From positions 56,297-120,296 of the forward strand of contig NZ_LMPS01000004.1 in assembly GCF_001424405.1 (NCBI RefSeq): a stretch of DNA of 64,000 nt, written 5' to 3'. Source of the DNA: Dyadobacter sp. Leaf189 (lineage in GTDB: Bacteria; Bacteroidota; Bacteroidia; Cytophagales; Spirosomataceae). The notes beneath the pieces are model-generated. The model saw only the letters and a list, made by a program, of their open reading frames with translations. It was not told where the DNA came from and searched no databases. Shown piece by piece: positions 15,211-22,785 of this stretch (position 1 is the stretch's first letter; the number at the start of each line of letters is the position of its first letter). A program made the translations under genes and the position numbers.

Positions 15211-17575
15211 TTTTACCCGCGAAAGGATCTTTGCTGACCACAGATTTGCTGCCTTTCCGAGTGACCTCGATGCTTTTTACAGCATCCTGCCCGGGCACAA
15301 ACAGCTTTACTTCTGATTTTTGAGGTGTATTTGCAAAGCTGAGAAGCTCAATGTTATTCCAGTCGATCTCGCCCGTTGATTGCGCCACTTTTACCTGCGG
15401 CAGCACAGCGCCTTCACGTACGAGCAATACCACTTCCAGCTCTCCTGCGGCAATCTCGTGCCAGCCACTTGCGTATACTTTTTTAGTTTGATAATCTACC
15501 CAGCTCCCTTTTGGCAGATATACCTGCCGCGTTTTTCCATTCTCAAAAAGCGGAGCAACCAGCAGGTCCGAGCCAAGCATATACTGATTATCAACAAGCC
15601 AGGCACCCGGATCAGCGGGGAATTCAACCAGCAATGCGCGCACCATCGGCAACCCTTTTTCGGAAGCCAGTTTGGACTGCGTGTAGATATAGGGCATCAG
15701 CTTGTATTTAAGCTCCACCGCTTTTCTGAAATAGTCCTGAAACGCCATACCATACTCCCACGGCTCTTTGGGCGCCTGGCCGTGCGTGCGGGTATGAGAG
15801 CTCAGCAAGCCCATCGGAAGCCAGCGCCGGTACAAATCCTCCGGTGTTTTCATTGTAAACCCACCAATGTCGTGACTCCAGAAGGTAAATCCCGACAAGC
15901 CGAGGGATAATCCGCCACGCAGCTGTGCTTCCATGCCTTTGTTGGTCGTTTCTGCATCGCCACCCCAGTGAATGGGGTACCGCTGACTTCCGGCCCAGGT
16001 ACTTCTGGCCCAGATGATGTTTTCGCCATTCAGCTTGCGGGTTAGCTCGGAGACGATCTTATTATACCGCAATGGGTACAGATTGTGCTCATAAAAACCG
16101 GTACGGCCAGAAGCATATACGCCCGAAAATGGCGCAGCTTCACCAAAGTCGACCTTGATCGCCGACACGCCCAGTTTCAATAGCCCCGAGATTTTATCTT
16201 CATACCATTTGATTGTATTGGGATTGGAAAAATCAAGAACCGCATCTTCGTAAGGAATAGTACCATTGCCATTTTTGACTGCAAGCCCTTTTTCAACAAT
16301 CTCGGGATAAAGTACATTTTGAGGAACAAAATAGGGCAACTGCCAGAGAGAAGTATGAAAACCCTGTTTTTTCAAATCTGAAATCATCAATGCGGGATCC
16401 TGAAATCTTTTTGGTGCAAACCGGTAATCACAACGCCAGTCTGTTTCAAACCAGCCAGTATCAAAGTGGATCACGTCCGAGGGTATCCTGTTCTGGCGGA
16501 GCTTCTCTGCCACATTTCTTCCATCCTTTTCAGAAAAATAGGTAATGCGGCTCATCCACAACCCGAAAGACCATAATGGCGGCATCGGCGCTTTGCCAGT
16601 AAGGTCTGTATAAGCATCGAGTATCTCCTTCGGCTCGCCCAGAAATACAAACAGGTCCAGGTTTTCATCCCCGATCTGCATCGCATTGGACTCCCCGTAA
16701 GTAGCGCCAAAATCGCAGGTAATGGGCGAGCTGGTGTGCATAAACATGCCGTAACCACGCGAGCTCATGTAAAACGGAATGGGCTTGTACATGGTCTGCG
16801 TCTCTACACCATTCGGGTCGTGCGTCCACAGAACCAGCTTTTGGCCGTTTTTGTCCAGTTTGGTAAAAGATTCGCCGCAGCCATATATTTTTTCATCGGG
16901 TGAAATAGAGAAAACGGCTGCTACGCTGCGTGAATAATCGGAAGCACGGCGCACGAAGGAAAAAGGCAGCGTTGGCGTAAATGAAGACCTGCCGTCAGCC
17001 GCACTGCGGGTTTGCGTCAGGATTTTACCACTGGCATCACGCACAAGCACTTTCCAGGGATTTTCATAAATGGTCACAGAACCGTGCGCTCCGGTATACT
17101 GGTGCCCGCCATTGATTTTGCTGTACTTCCAGGACTTATCCTGCACGGGTTCGGCGGTGAGCATGAGAGATGGTTCTGCAACCTGCTTCTGCGTGCTCGT
17201 GTTGGCACGGATACGGATGGTACGCGGCGATGTAAATTCGATCGAAAACGGCAGTACCGGATCCTGCGCATATTCTGTGGCGGGGAACTCGTTGCTGTAA
17301 GCACGTTTGTAGCTGAGCATCGAGTTGTCAAAGTTATGTGCAGAAAACGCCTCGTGCCGTTTCCATCTGATCTGTCCGGTTCCCGTTTGCGGGTCAAATG
17401 CGGCCAGACTGTCAGCAAAGAATATGGTGTTGGAAAATTCGCGGAAGTCGCCGCTGATATCAACAGGTTCGTTCACCAGTTTGGAATGCTGCGCCGATGC
17501 TTTGAATCCGATCGGGCACAGTACCAAAGAAAACAGCAGCAGGCGCCATTTCCCTGAAAGTGTAGTTGAATGCAT
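15191..17575 (-). CDS. GH31 alpha-xylosidase-type glycoside hydrolase
   Basis: A 794-residue GH31 enzyme with a signal peptide (LLLFSLVLCPIGFKASAQ). The N-terminal beta-sandwich is followed by the catalytic barrel and C-terminal beta domains. The nucleophile motif is KVDFGE (Asp about residue 476), as in YicI-type alpha-xylosidases, where alpha-glucosidases have a D-M-N-E type motif. The acid/base is Asp about 540 in HWGGDAETT, within WARSTWAGSQRYPIHWGGD. It would remove alpha-1,6-linked xylose from the ends of xyloglucan fragments in the periplasm. It is the last gene of the polysaccharide utilisation locus, 28 bp after GH44. The 3' end overlaps the convergent acetyltransferase gene by 20 bp. 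Substrate choice is inferred from the motif and the GH44 neighbour. Confidence 0.88.
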   Translation of the reverse strand: MHSTTLSGKWRLLLFSLVLCPIGFKASAQHSKLVNEPVDISGDFREFSNTIFFADSLAAFDPQTGTGQIRWKRHEAFSAHNFDNSMLSYKRAYSNEFPATEYAQDPVLPFSIEFTSPRTIRIRANTSTQKQVAEPSLMLTAEPVQDKSWKYSKINGGHQYTGAHGSVTIYENPWKVLVRDASGKILTQTRSAADGRSSFTPTLPFSFVRRASDYSRSVAAVFSISPDEKIYGCGESFTKLDKNGQKLVLWTHDPNGVETQTMYKPIPFYMSSRGYGMFMHTSSPITCDFGATYGESNAMQIGDENLDLFVFLGEPKEILDAYTDLTGKAPMPPLWSFGLWMSRITYFSEKDGRNVAEKLRQNRIPSDVIHFDTGWFETDWRCDYRFAPKRFQDPALMISDLKKQGFHTSLWQLPYFVPQNVLYPEIVEKGLAVKNGNGTIPYEDAVLDFSNPNTIKWYEDKISGLLKLGVSAIKVDFGEAAPFSGVYASGRTGFYEHNLYPLRYNKIVSELTRKLNGENIIWARSTWAGSQRYPIHWGGDAETTNKGMEAQLRGGLSLGLSGFTFWSHDIGGFTMKTPEDLYRRWLPMGLLSSHTRTHGQAPKEPWEYGMAFQDYFRKAVELKYKLMPYIYTQSKLASEKGLPMVRALLVEFPADPGAWLVDNQYMLGSDLLVAPLFENGKTRQVYLPKGSWVDYQTKKVYASGWHEIAAGELEVVLLVREGAVLPQVKVAQSTGEIDWNNIELLSFANTPQKSEVKLFVPGQDAVKSIEVTRKGSKSVVSKDPFAGKIKWVLR

Positions 17576-17603
17576 TAGATAAAAAATAGTTAAGAGTCCT
17601 TCA

Positions 17604-19487
17604 TTACGGGACTATAATTTGTTTTACAGCAGATTGCCCTTTGCTGCCCGTCAGCTTGACCAGGTATGTTCCCGCAGCCAGCCGCGGATCGATATAAGCC
17701 TCCCGCTGCGTTTTTTGCAGATTTTGTTTGGATAGCTGCGTACCCGTCAGATCAAATATTTCCAGTAATGAAAACTCCCGTTCTGCCCATTGAACGGTAA
17801 TGCGGTCACGGGTTGGATTTGGAAAAACCTTGACTTCGAATGCAGCCGCCTGACCAGTTCCCAGGATCTGGCCCCCATTGCGCAGCACCACAGCCGTAAC
17901 GGACATGGCTGGAAGCGACGTATTGAGCACATTTCCCGTAATCACTACCTCCGACTTTTTCAGTGCATTTTCTGTATGTGACCGGAACGTTTCCGCTGCT
18001 GGCAGCTGTGAAAGGGTGTATACCGGCGCATTTCCCTGTTCAGGAATGAAATTGGCAAAACTGACCCGCACAGCCTGGCTTTGCTCCGCCGACCGGTTGA
18101 CCAAAACAATGGTGAGCGAATCCCCGGCAGTATTGATGCTCGGGTAAGCAGATACCAGCGCTTCATTGGCTGACGTACCTTTTACCGACCGCGACTGATT
18201 ATAGCGGCTAAGCAAATGCAGCGTTTCCCACATACCCGGTTTCCAGGTCCAGGGCGTAAAGATCTCCACGCCGTTTTTCATGAATTCACCCAATGTGGAC
18301 GCGTACCAGACAGCGGTAACGGGGGCAGATATACTCTGGTCTATCCCGGTTTCGGTCAGCCCGAGTGTGACGCCGTGTCCTGCTCCCAGGTACTTGGTTA
18401 GCCAATCGTTGCAGCGGGCGAATATGTATTCCCTGTTAATGCTATTGTCGTAGCCTCCCAGGATGGTTTTGACACCGTTTGCTTCTGGGAAAATGTAGTT
18501 TTTATCAAAAAACACCCGATGCAGTTGGGTGACTTCTTCTGTGTTTTTTGTTCCCGGGTAAAAATGGATGTCAAGCACGTCCAGTAACCTGATCCCGCTT
18601 TTCTGCTGTTCCTCGGCGATTGTCTTGATGAAATATTCCAGCCACGGGTAAGTTTTGCCGTTGTCCGTAACGGGCTTTCCATCCCAGTTGTACCATTGCC
18701 ATTCATTGGCAGTGACGGGACCTACCAGCCTGATATCCGGGAATTTGGCCCGAGCTTTTTTGGCAAGTGTAATGTACCGCTGCATAAAATCCTGCGGGGA
18801 AATTTGCTGGGGCATAACGTCATCGTGCGTTCCCGACCAGATCTCCGGCTCATTGTCCATATTCCAATAACGGATAAAATCCTTGTTCAGCCCCTCGCCT
18901 CCGCTTCCAAACCAGTGATCAAGTATGGCGACTGACGAATCAGCATTCCATTTTTCAAGATAAAGGTTGATATCGCCCTCTTTTTTGGCTTTTGTACCGG
19001 TTGTGTTGGGCAGCCCATTTCCGGCAAGGTTCTGGCTGACACCCTCCCACCACTGGGATTTATTGTAGTCCCAGTCGGCGAAATTGGCTGCACCGGTTTT
19101 GGCTGCATAACCCAGTAGCGGGAATGCCCACATTCCCTGGGCTGCAGGAAAATGCGCTTGCAGTGACTGAGCGACCTGGTCCCAGTTGTTGGTATATACA
19201 TTGTTGTACCAATCGGGGTGGCTGCTGAGCTTTCTGCGCCAGTTATACTTGCTGGAATTATTACCGCCGCTCTCCCGGAAAAACCGGACACCGGCATCGC
19301 GCAAACGGATCAATTCTTCTTCCGGCAAAGTCCAATTCGGATCAGTGGAAGAGAAAGAATTGTTCCGGCCATAGAGGTAAGGCGAAACCTCCCTAACCTC
19401 CGCCCGCGCGTCAATGTCAATTGCAATCTGCGCAGCTAAGTACTGCGGGACCAGGCAAAGGAGTAACAATGTGAGTGTTTTTTGCAT
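17604..19487 (-). CDS. GH44 endoglucanase/xyloglucanase with T9SS sorting tail
   Basis: A 627-residue secreted enzyme. The start is the ATG at 19487, followed by a signal peptide (QKTLTLLLLCLVPQYLAAQ); an open frame reaches 33 codons further, but that part is translated repeat DNA. The catalytic barrel is GH44: SPYLYGRNNSFS at the start, acid/base Glu about 213 in YWNMDNEPEIW, and nucleophile Glu about 379 in LGLTETGID. A beta domain follows, then a type A T9SS sorting domain in the last 75 residues (VKVFPNPTRDRITVQW ... AAGTYLVKLTGSKGQ). GH44 enzymes cut beta-1,4-glucan backbones and often prefer xyloglucan. The sorting tail means release or attachment at the cell surface, ahead of SusC/D uptake. 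The gap to the glycan-binding gene upstream is filled by an inverted repeat array. Confidence 0.9.
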   Translation of the reverse strand: MQKTLTLLLLCLVPQYLAAQIAIDIDARAEVREVSPYLYGRNNSFSSTDPNWTLPEEELIRLRDAGVRFFRESGGNNSSKYNWRRKLSSHPDWYNNVYTNNWDQVAQSLQAHFPAAQGMWAFPLLGYAAKTGAANFADWDYNKSQWWEGVSQNLAGNGLPNTTGTKAKKEGDINLYLEKWNADSSVAILDHWFGSGGEGLNKDFIRYWNMDNEPEIWSGTHDDVMPQQISPQDFMQRYITLAKKARAKFPDIRLVGPVTANEWQWYNWDGKPVTDNGKTYPWLEYFIKTIAEEQQKSGIRLLDVLDIHFYPGTKNTEEVTQLHRVFFDKNYIFPEANGVKTILGGYDNSINREYIFARCNDWLTKYLGAGHGVTLGLTETGIDQSISAPVTAVWYASTLGEFMKNGVEIFTPWTWKPGMWETLHLLSRYNQSRSVKGTSANEALVSAYPSINTAGDSLTIVLVNRSAEQSQAVRVSFANFIPEQGNAPVYTLSQLPAAETFRSHTENALKKSEVVITGNVLNTSLPAMSVTAVVLRNGGQILGTGQAAAFEVKVFPNPTRDRITVQWAEREFSLLEIFDLTGTQLSKQNLQKTQREAYIDPRLAAGTYLVKLTGSKGQSAVKQIIVP

Positions 19488-19511
19488 TGATAGGTTAGTT
19501 GTCGCTGTCTG

Positions 19512-19872
19512 CCCTTCGACTGCGGTTATCGCTGGTGCCCTTCGACCGCCCGGCGGCCCGGTCCGCTCAGGGTGACAATTCTTCAACTGCGCGGATGCCG
19601 CTGTTGCCCTTCGAGTGCGCGGTTATCGCTGTTGCCCTTCAACTGCGCAGTTATCGCCGTTCCCTTCGATTGCTCAGTTTCGCTCGTCCCTTCGACTGCG
19701 CTCAGGGTGACAAACCTAGCCTTTGTCACCCTGAGCGCAGTCGAAGGGCAAGGCGATAACTTTGCGGTCGAAGGTAGAACAAGTACAAGCCGTCACACTG
19801 AGCGCACCGGGCCGGCGGGCGGTCAAAGCCTTTGTCACACTGAGGGGACCGGGCAGCCGGGCGGTCGAAGGG
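19512..19872. repeat. Array of inverted, degenerate ~27-bp REP-like repeats
   Basis: A 360-bp array made of units beginning CCCTTCGA and ending in TGCGC plus GTTATCGCTG or CTCAGGGTGACA. Units in one direction start at 19512, 19538, 19607, 19635, 19662 and 19688; from 19722 to 19872 the same units run in the opposite direction, so the whole forms a large imperfect palindrome. Two sub-types mix: short ones with GTTATCGCTG and longer ones with a GACCGCCCGGCGGCCCGGT insert. The element resembles the dispersed CCTTCGACTGCGCTCAGGGTGACA repeat seen in many Bacteroidota genomes, whose false translation reads HPERSRR. It is non-coding and lies inside the utilisation locus, between the glycan-binding and GH44 genes. 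Confidence 0.85.
19688..19748. repeat. Perfect 27-bp inverted repeat at the centre of the array
   Basis: Arms 19688-19714 and 19722-19748 are exact reverse complements, separated by a 7-nt loop (CCTAGCC). Transcribed in either direction it would fold into a very stable hairpin. No T run follows, so it is more likely to stabilise or pause than to terminate classically. Confidence 0.95.
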
Positions 19873-19881
19873 AGGGCAGGT

Positions 19882-19911
19882 GCTGTCGACGGAGCGAGTG
19901 CCGTCGACAGC
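19882..19911. repeat. 11-bp hairpin just after the glycan-binding gene
   Basis: Arms 19882-19892 and 19901-19911 (GCTGTCGACGG and its complement) with an 8-nt loop, 14 bp beyond the stop of the glycan-binding gene. It has no T run. It may protect the 3' end of the susC-susD-glycan-binding transcript. Confidence 0.7.
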
Positions 19912-19925
19912 GCCCAGCCAAAGCA

Positions 19926-21092
19926 CTACTTCTTCACAATCCTGAAATTATCAACACTTCCGTTGAAAGAAGCAATCACAACATCAGGAGTATTAAACAG
20001 TACTTTCAGGTCCGTGATTTTGGAAACGTCGGTAATGGTGTTGCCTGCAGCATTCTTAAACTCGGACAGTTCTATTACTGCTGTTCTCCATCCATTGGTC
20101 TGGTAGCCTGTGGCAGCGTATTCTGTCGAGTTCCAGGGCTGGAATGAAAACGTATACTCGCTTTTGTCGGCGGTAATGGTTATGTCATACTTTCCTGCTT
20201 TCCAGGGCTCTGCGATGTTGTGCTCGAATTTGAACTGTCTGTCAGCAGCAGGTCCTGCGGGCAATTTGAAATCGAATGAACAGGTTGAAAATACCCAGGC
20301 ATCATTGTATCCGGTAGCTGGCAGCTTGGTGCCTTTGATCCGGGAATATTTACCCGAAATGGCACCAGGATCATTAGCAGGCATGATAGGCGCAGCGCCC
20401 CAGCAAACTTCCGATCCCCAACTTGTGGCCGGAATGTCGAAATTGACCATGTTACCTTCATTGTCATTCACCTTGAAGTTTGTCTTGGCAGTACCGAATT
20501 CTCCTTCCACAGTTACCGCTCCCACTGTCGCAGTAGCGGGCATTTTCGCTGTAATCGATTTCACCGAGCTGCTCACAATCTGCAGACTGGTTTCTCCCAC
20601 TTTCACCGACTTCACATTGTAGAAGTAATCGCCGTTGATCACGATATTACCACCGGGCTTGATAAATTCTGAATAAAGGCCGCTGATTACAGGGCTTGGC
20701 GCAGTGAGTACGAAATCGTAAGTAGCTTCCCCTCCATTGGTTACTACCCTGATCTTGCTCGAAACACCTGCGTCTACCGCTTTGGTAGGCGCATTGGCAG
20801 GAATCGTAATGACGATATTGGAGTTGCTGCCCAGCGCAGAGTTGAATGTAGCTTCGAAATCATTGAAGTAAACCTTCAATACACTTCCCAGGTTCTGGCC
20901 CTGGATTACGACCATGCTGCCCGGCTCGGCGGCTGTCAGCGAGCTGTCTGCTTTCGTTGGATCCAGCAAGCGCACGTTACTGATCACAGGCGCTCCGTCT
21001 ATATCTTCATTGTTACAGCTCTGAAAGGAAACCAGCATACATGCTGCCGCCACAATTGCCAGACCTGTTCTATATAAATGCTTGAATTTCAT
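19926..21092 (-). CDS. Surface glycan-binding lipoprotein with IPT/TIG domains
   Basis: A 388-residue lipoprotein with lipobox Cys at residue 26 (FQSC). Two IPT/TIG-like Ig folds follow: residues about 35-130 (PVISNVRLLDPTKADS, PGSMVVIQGQNLG) and about 132-210 (PSPVISGLYSEFIKPGGNIVINGDYF). The last 180 residues form a glycan-binding type domain with several Trp (ATSWGSEVCWG, EPWKAGKYDI, FSFQPWNS, TNGWRTAVIELSEF) that could stack on sugars. This arrangement is that of the accessory SGBP encoded after SusC/SusD, which holds the polysaccharide at the cell surface. It begins 19 bp after susD, so the three are one transcript. The ligand is inferred to be xyloglucan from the enzymes downstream. Confidence 0.85.
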   Translation of the reverse strand: MKFKHLYRTGLAIVAAACMLVSFQSCNNEDIDGAPVISNVRLLDPTKADSSLTAAEPGSMVVIQGQNLGSVLKVYFNDFEATFNSALGSNSNIVITIPANAPTKAVDAGVSSKIRVVTNGGEATYDFVLTAPSPVISGLYSEFIKPGGNIVINGDYFYNVKSVKVGETSLQIVSSSVKSITAKMPATATVGAVTVEGEFGTAKTNFKVNDNEGNMVNFDIPATSWGSEVCWGAAPIMPANDPGAISGKYSRIKGTKLPATGYNDAWVFSTCSFDFKLPAGPAADRQFKFEHNIAEPWKAGKYDITITADKSEYTFSFQPWNSTEYAATGYQTNGWRTAVIELSEFKNAAGNTITDVSKITDLKVLFNTPDVVIASFNGSVDNFRIVKK

Positions 21093-21111
21093 ATTTTGAT
21101 TCGATTTGAGG

Positions 21112-22737
21112 TTAGTCTTTCAATTTGCTGAAATCAAAAGCGACCGGCTCGTTCTTCAAAGAAGGCGCATTCACGATCTCAGCTTCCGGGAATGGGAGGT
21201 ACAACGTCGCATCCGACAGTGGGTAATACTCAGCCGGAGAATAGGTTACGCTGTATTTCTTCGGATTAGTAGAGCCCGCTACATAGCTCATGGTATAGTT
21301 TTCCTTGTGTTGCGAAGCTGTGTAAGCAATCGCTTTGGCAGGATTGAAGTAGTACCACCGCACAATCTCGTTCCAGGAGTTGCCTTCAAAGACAGTCTCA
21401 ATTCTTCTTTCTTTGAATATATCTTCAAAAGTAAGAGAGGTTTTCAACGGCATACCTGCTCTTTTCCTGACTGCATTGAAGTATTCCAGTGCTTTCGGAT
21501 CGGCAGTTGTTGCGCTGTTGCCGAGTACGGCGTCTGCGTAAATCAGGTACACTTCGGCCAGGCGCAGCATGTAGGAATTGATGTTGGCTGACATAAATCC
21601 GCCTAATCCGCCATTGTCTGCAGGAGAACCAACGATGTACTTCTTGATCGCCGACAATGCAGCTGGTCTTACATATTTCAGACCGCCATTTGCCTTATTG
21701 ATCGTAGGATACACGTCCCCGTCAAACATACCGATCGCCTTTCTGCGCAAAGAGTCAGCCGGGTTTTCGGTAAAGTATTTTACAAGATCCGCAGATACAC
21801 CCTGTGCCGCTCCCCAGCCATCGCCTGTACCGGTAATGTTGGCATCATAAGCGAAATAAGCCTGGAAAGAGTTGTTGATCCCCCATGGATTGCTGATCGG
21901 CATCCATTGCAGGGAGAACAAACTTTCAGGATTGTTCTTGGTTGCATTGTGGTTTGCGCTTTCAAAAAGCTCGCCGTAAGTCGGCGCGAGCGAAAGTCCG
22001 CTTTTGGTGATCACACTTTCAGCAAAATACTTAGCGCTATCCAGGTCAGACTGGTTACGTGTTCCATTCTGGTTCAATCCGGCACGCATCAGGTACATCC
22101 GCGCCAGCATTCCCTCCGCCGAGTATTTCGTCAAACGGCCTTGCACTGTAGTAGCAGGCAGGTTGGCTGCTGCAAAGCGATAATCCTGGATAAGCAGTTT
22201 CCAGATATCCTCCACTTTATTGCGAACCGGCGGCTCGTTGATCTGCGCTACATTGTCATACACGATCGGCACGGCGCCCCAGTTGGTAACCAGGTAGTAG
22301 TAGGCCGTTGCGCGCATAAACTTGCATTCACCCAGCCCCTGCGCTTTTACAGCCGCCGAAGCAGTGCTTCCGCTTGCTTCGTTAATCGCCTTATAAGCAT
22401 TATTGCTCTGCGCGATGATTTTGTAAAAGGATTTGTAACCGGGCAAAAGCGTATTTACATCCGTAGAAGGAATCGCATGCTTTACATAAGCAGTACGGTC
22501 ATTGGAATTCAGGTTTCCTGCACGTGCTTCCTGAAATGACATTGCTGCTTTGTCATTGAAGTCAAACCAAACAATGTTGTAAAGTGGCGCGGTACCCGCC
22601 AGGATCTCTTCGTCTGTTTTATAGAAATTACCAGAGGTAAGCGCGTCCAGCGGCGGACGGTCCAGGAAGTCTTCACTACATCCCTGCATGAGCGTTAAAG
22701 CCCCGATTGCCGCTATGAGTTTTAATTTGAATTGCAT
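21112..22737 (-). CDS. SusD/RagB family nutrient-binding lipoprotein
   Basis: A 541-residue SusD-type outer-membrane lipoprotein. The lipobox Cys is residue 20 (LMQGCSEDFLDRPPLDALT), and the phrase EDFLDRPP is the usual start of mature SusD proteins. The helical TPR core includes CKFMRATAYYYLVTNWGAVPIVYD and the late block RLAEVYLIYADAVLGNSA, then FEDIFKERRIETVFEGNSWNEIVRWYYF; it ends in FPEAEIVNAPSLKN. SusD caps the SusC barrel and captures the oligosaccharide. It follows susC by 48 bp. Length and all key blocks are intact. Confidence 0.95.
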   Translation of the reverse strand: MQFKLKLIAAIGALTLMQGCSEDFLDRPPLDALTSGNFYKTDEEILAGTAPLYNIVWFDFNDKAAMSFQEARAGNLNSNDRTAYVKHAIPSTDVNTLLPGYKSFYKIIAQSNNAYKAINEASGSTASAAVKAQGLGECKFMRATAYYYLVTNWGAVPIVYDNVAQINEPPVRNKVEDIWKLLIQDYRFAAANLPATTVQGRLTKYSAEGMLARMYLMRAGLNQNGTRNQSDLDSAKYFAESVITKSGLSLAPTYGELFESANHNATKNNPESLFSLQWMPISNPWGINNSFQAYFAYDANITGTGDGWGAAQGVSADLVKYFTENPADSLRRKAIGMFDGDVYPTINKANGGLKYVRPAALSAIKKYIVGSPADNGGLGGFMSANINSYMLRLAEVYLIYADAVLGNSATTADPKALEYFNAVRKRAGMPLKTSLTFEDIFKERRIETVFEGNSWNEIVRWYYFNPAKAIAYTASQHKENYTMSYVAGSTNPKKYSVTYSPAEYYPLSDATLYLPFPEAEIVNAPSLKNEPVAFDFSKLKD

Positions 22738-22785
22738 ATAGAATATTTTTAAAAATCTGGGTATTAAGTCAAAAGTCCGGGTTTG

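Noticed and set aside
17012..17557. 181-codon open frame opposite the GH31 gene
   Set aside because: Antisense shadow; composition is basic and irregular, with no signal or domain.
17604..19586. Longer GH44 start at 19586
   Set aside because: The extra 33 codons are repeat-array translation (CHPERTGPPGG) placed before a normal signal peptide; the ATG at 19487 is the better start.
19512..19715. Possible CRISPR array, because units recur every 26-28 bp
   Set aside because: There is no constant repeat separated by unique spacers; the units are directly abutting, degenerate and partly inverted, and no cas gene is nearby.
19499..20147. Overlapping open frames on the plus strand across the repeat array (for example 19499-19759 and 19572-20147)
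   Set aside because: They translate the CCTTCGACTGCGCTCAGGGTGACA-type repeats (HPERSRR-like strings) and then run antisense to the glycan-binding gene. No protein family pattern is present.
21907..22539. 210-codon open frame opposite susD
   Set aside because: Antisense shadow of the SusD gene with no recognisable family features.
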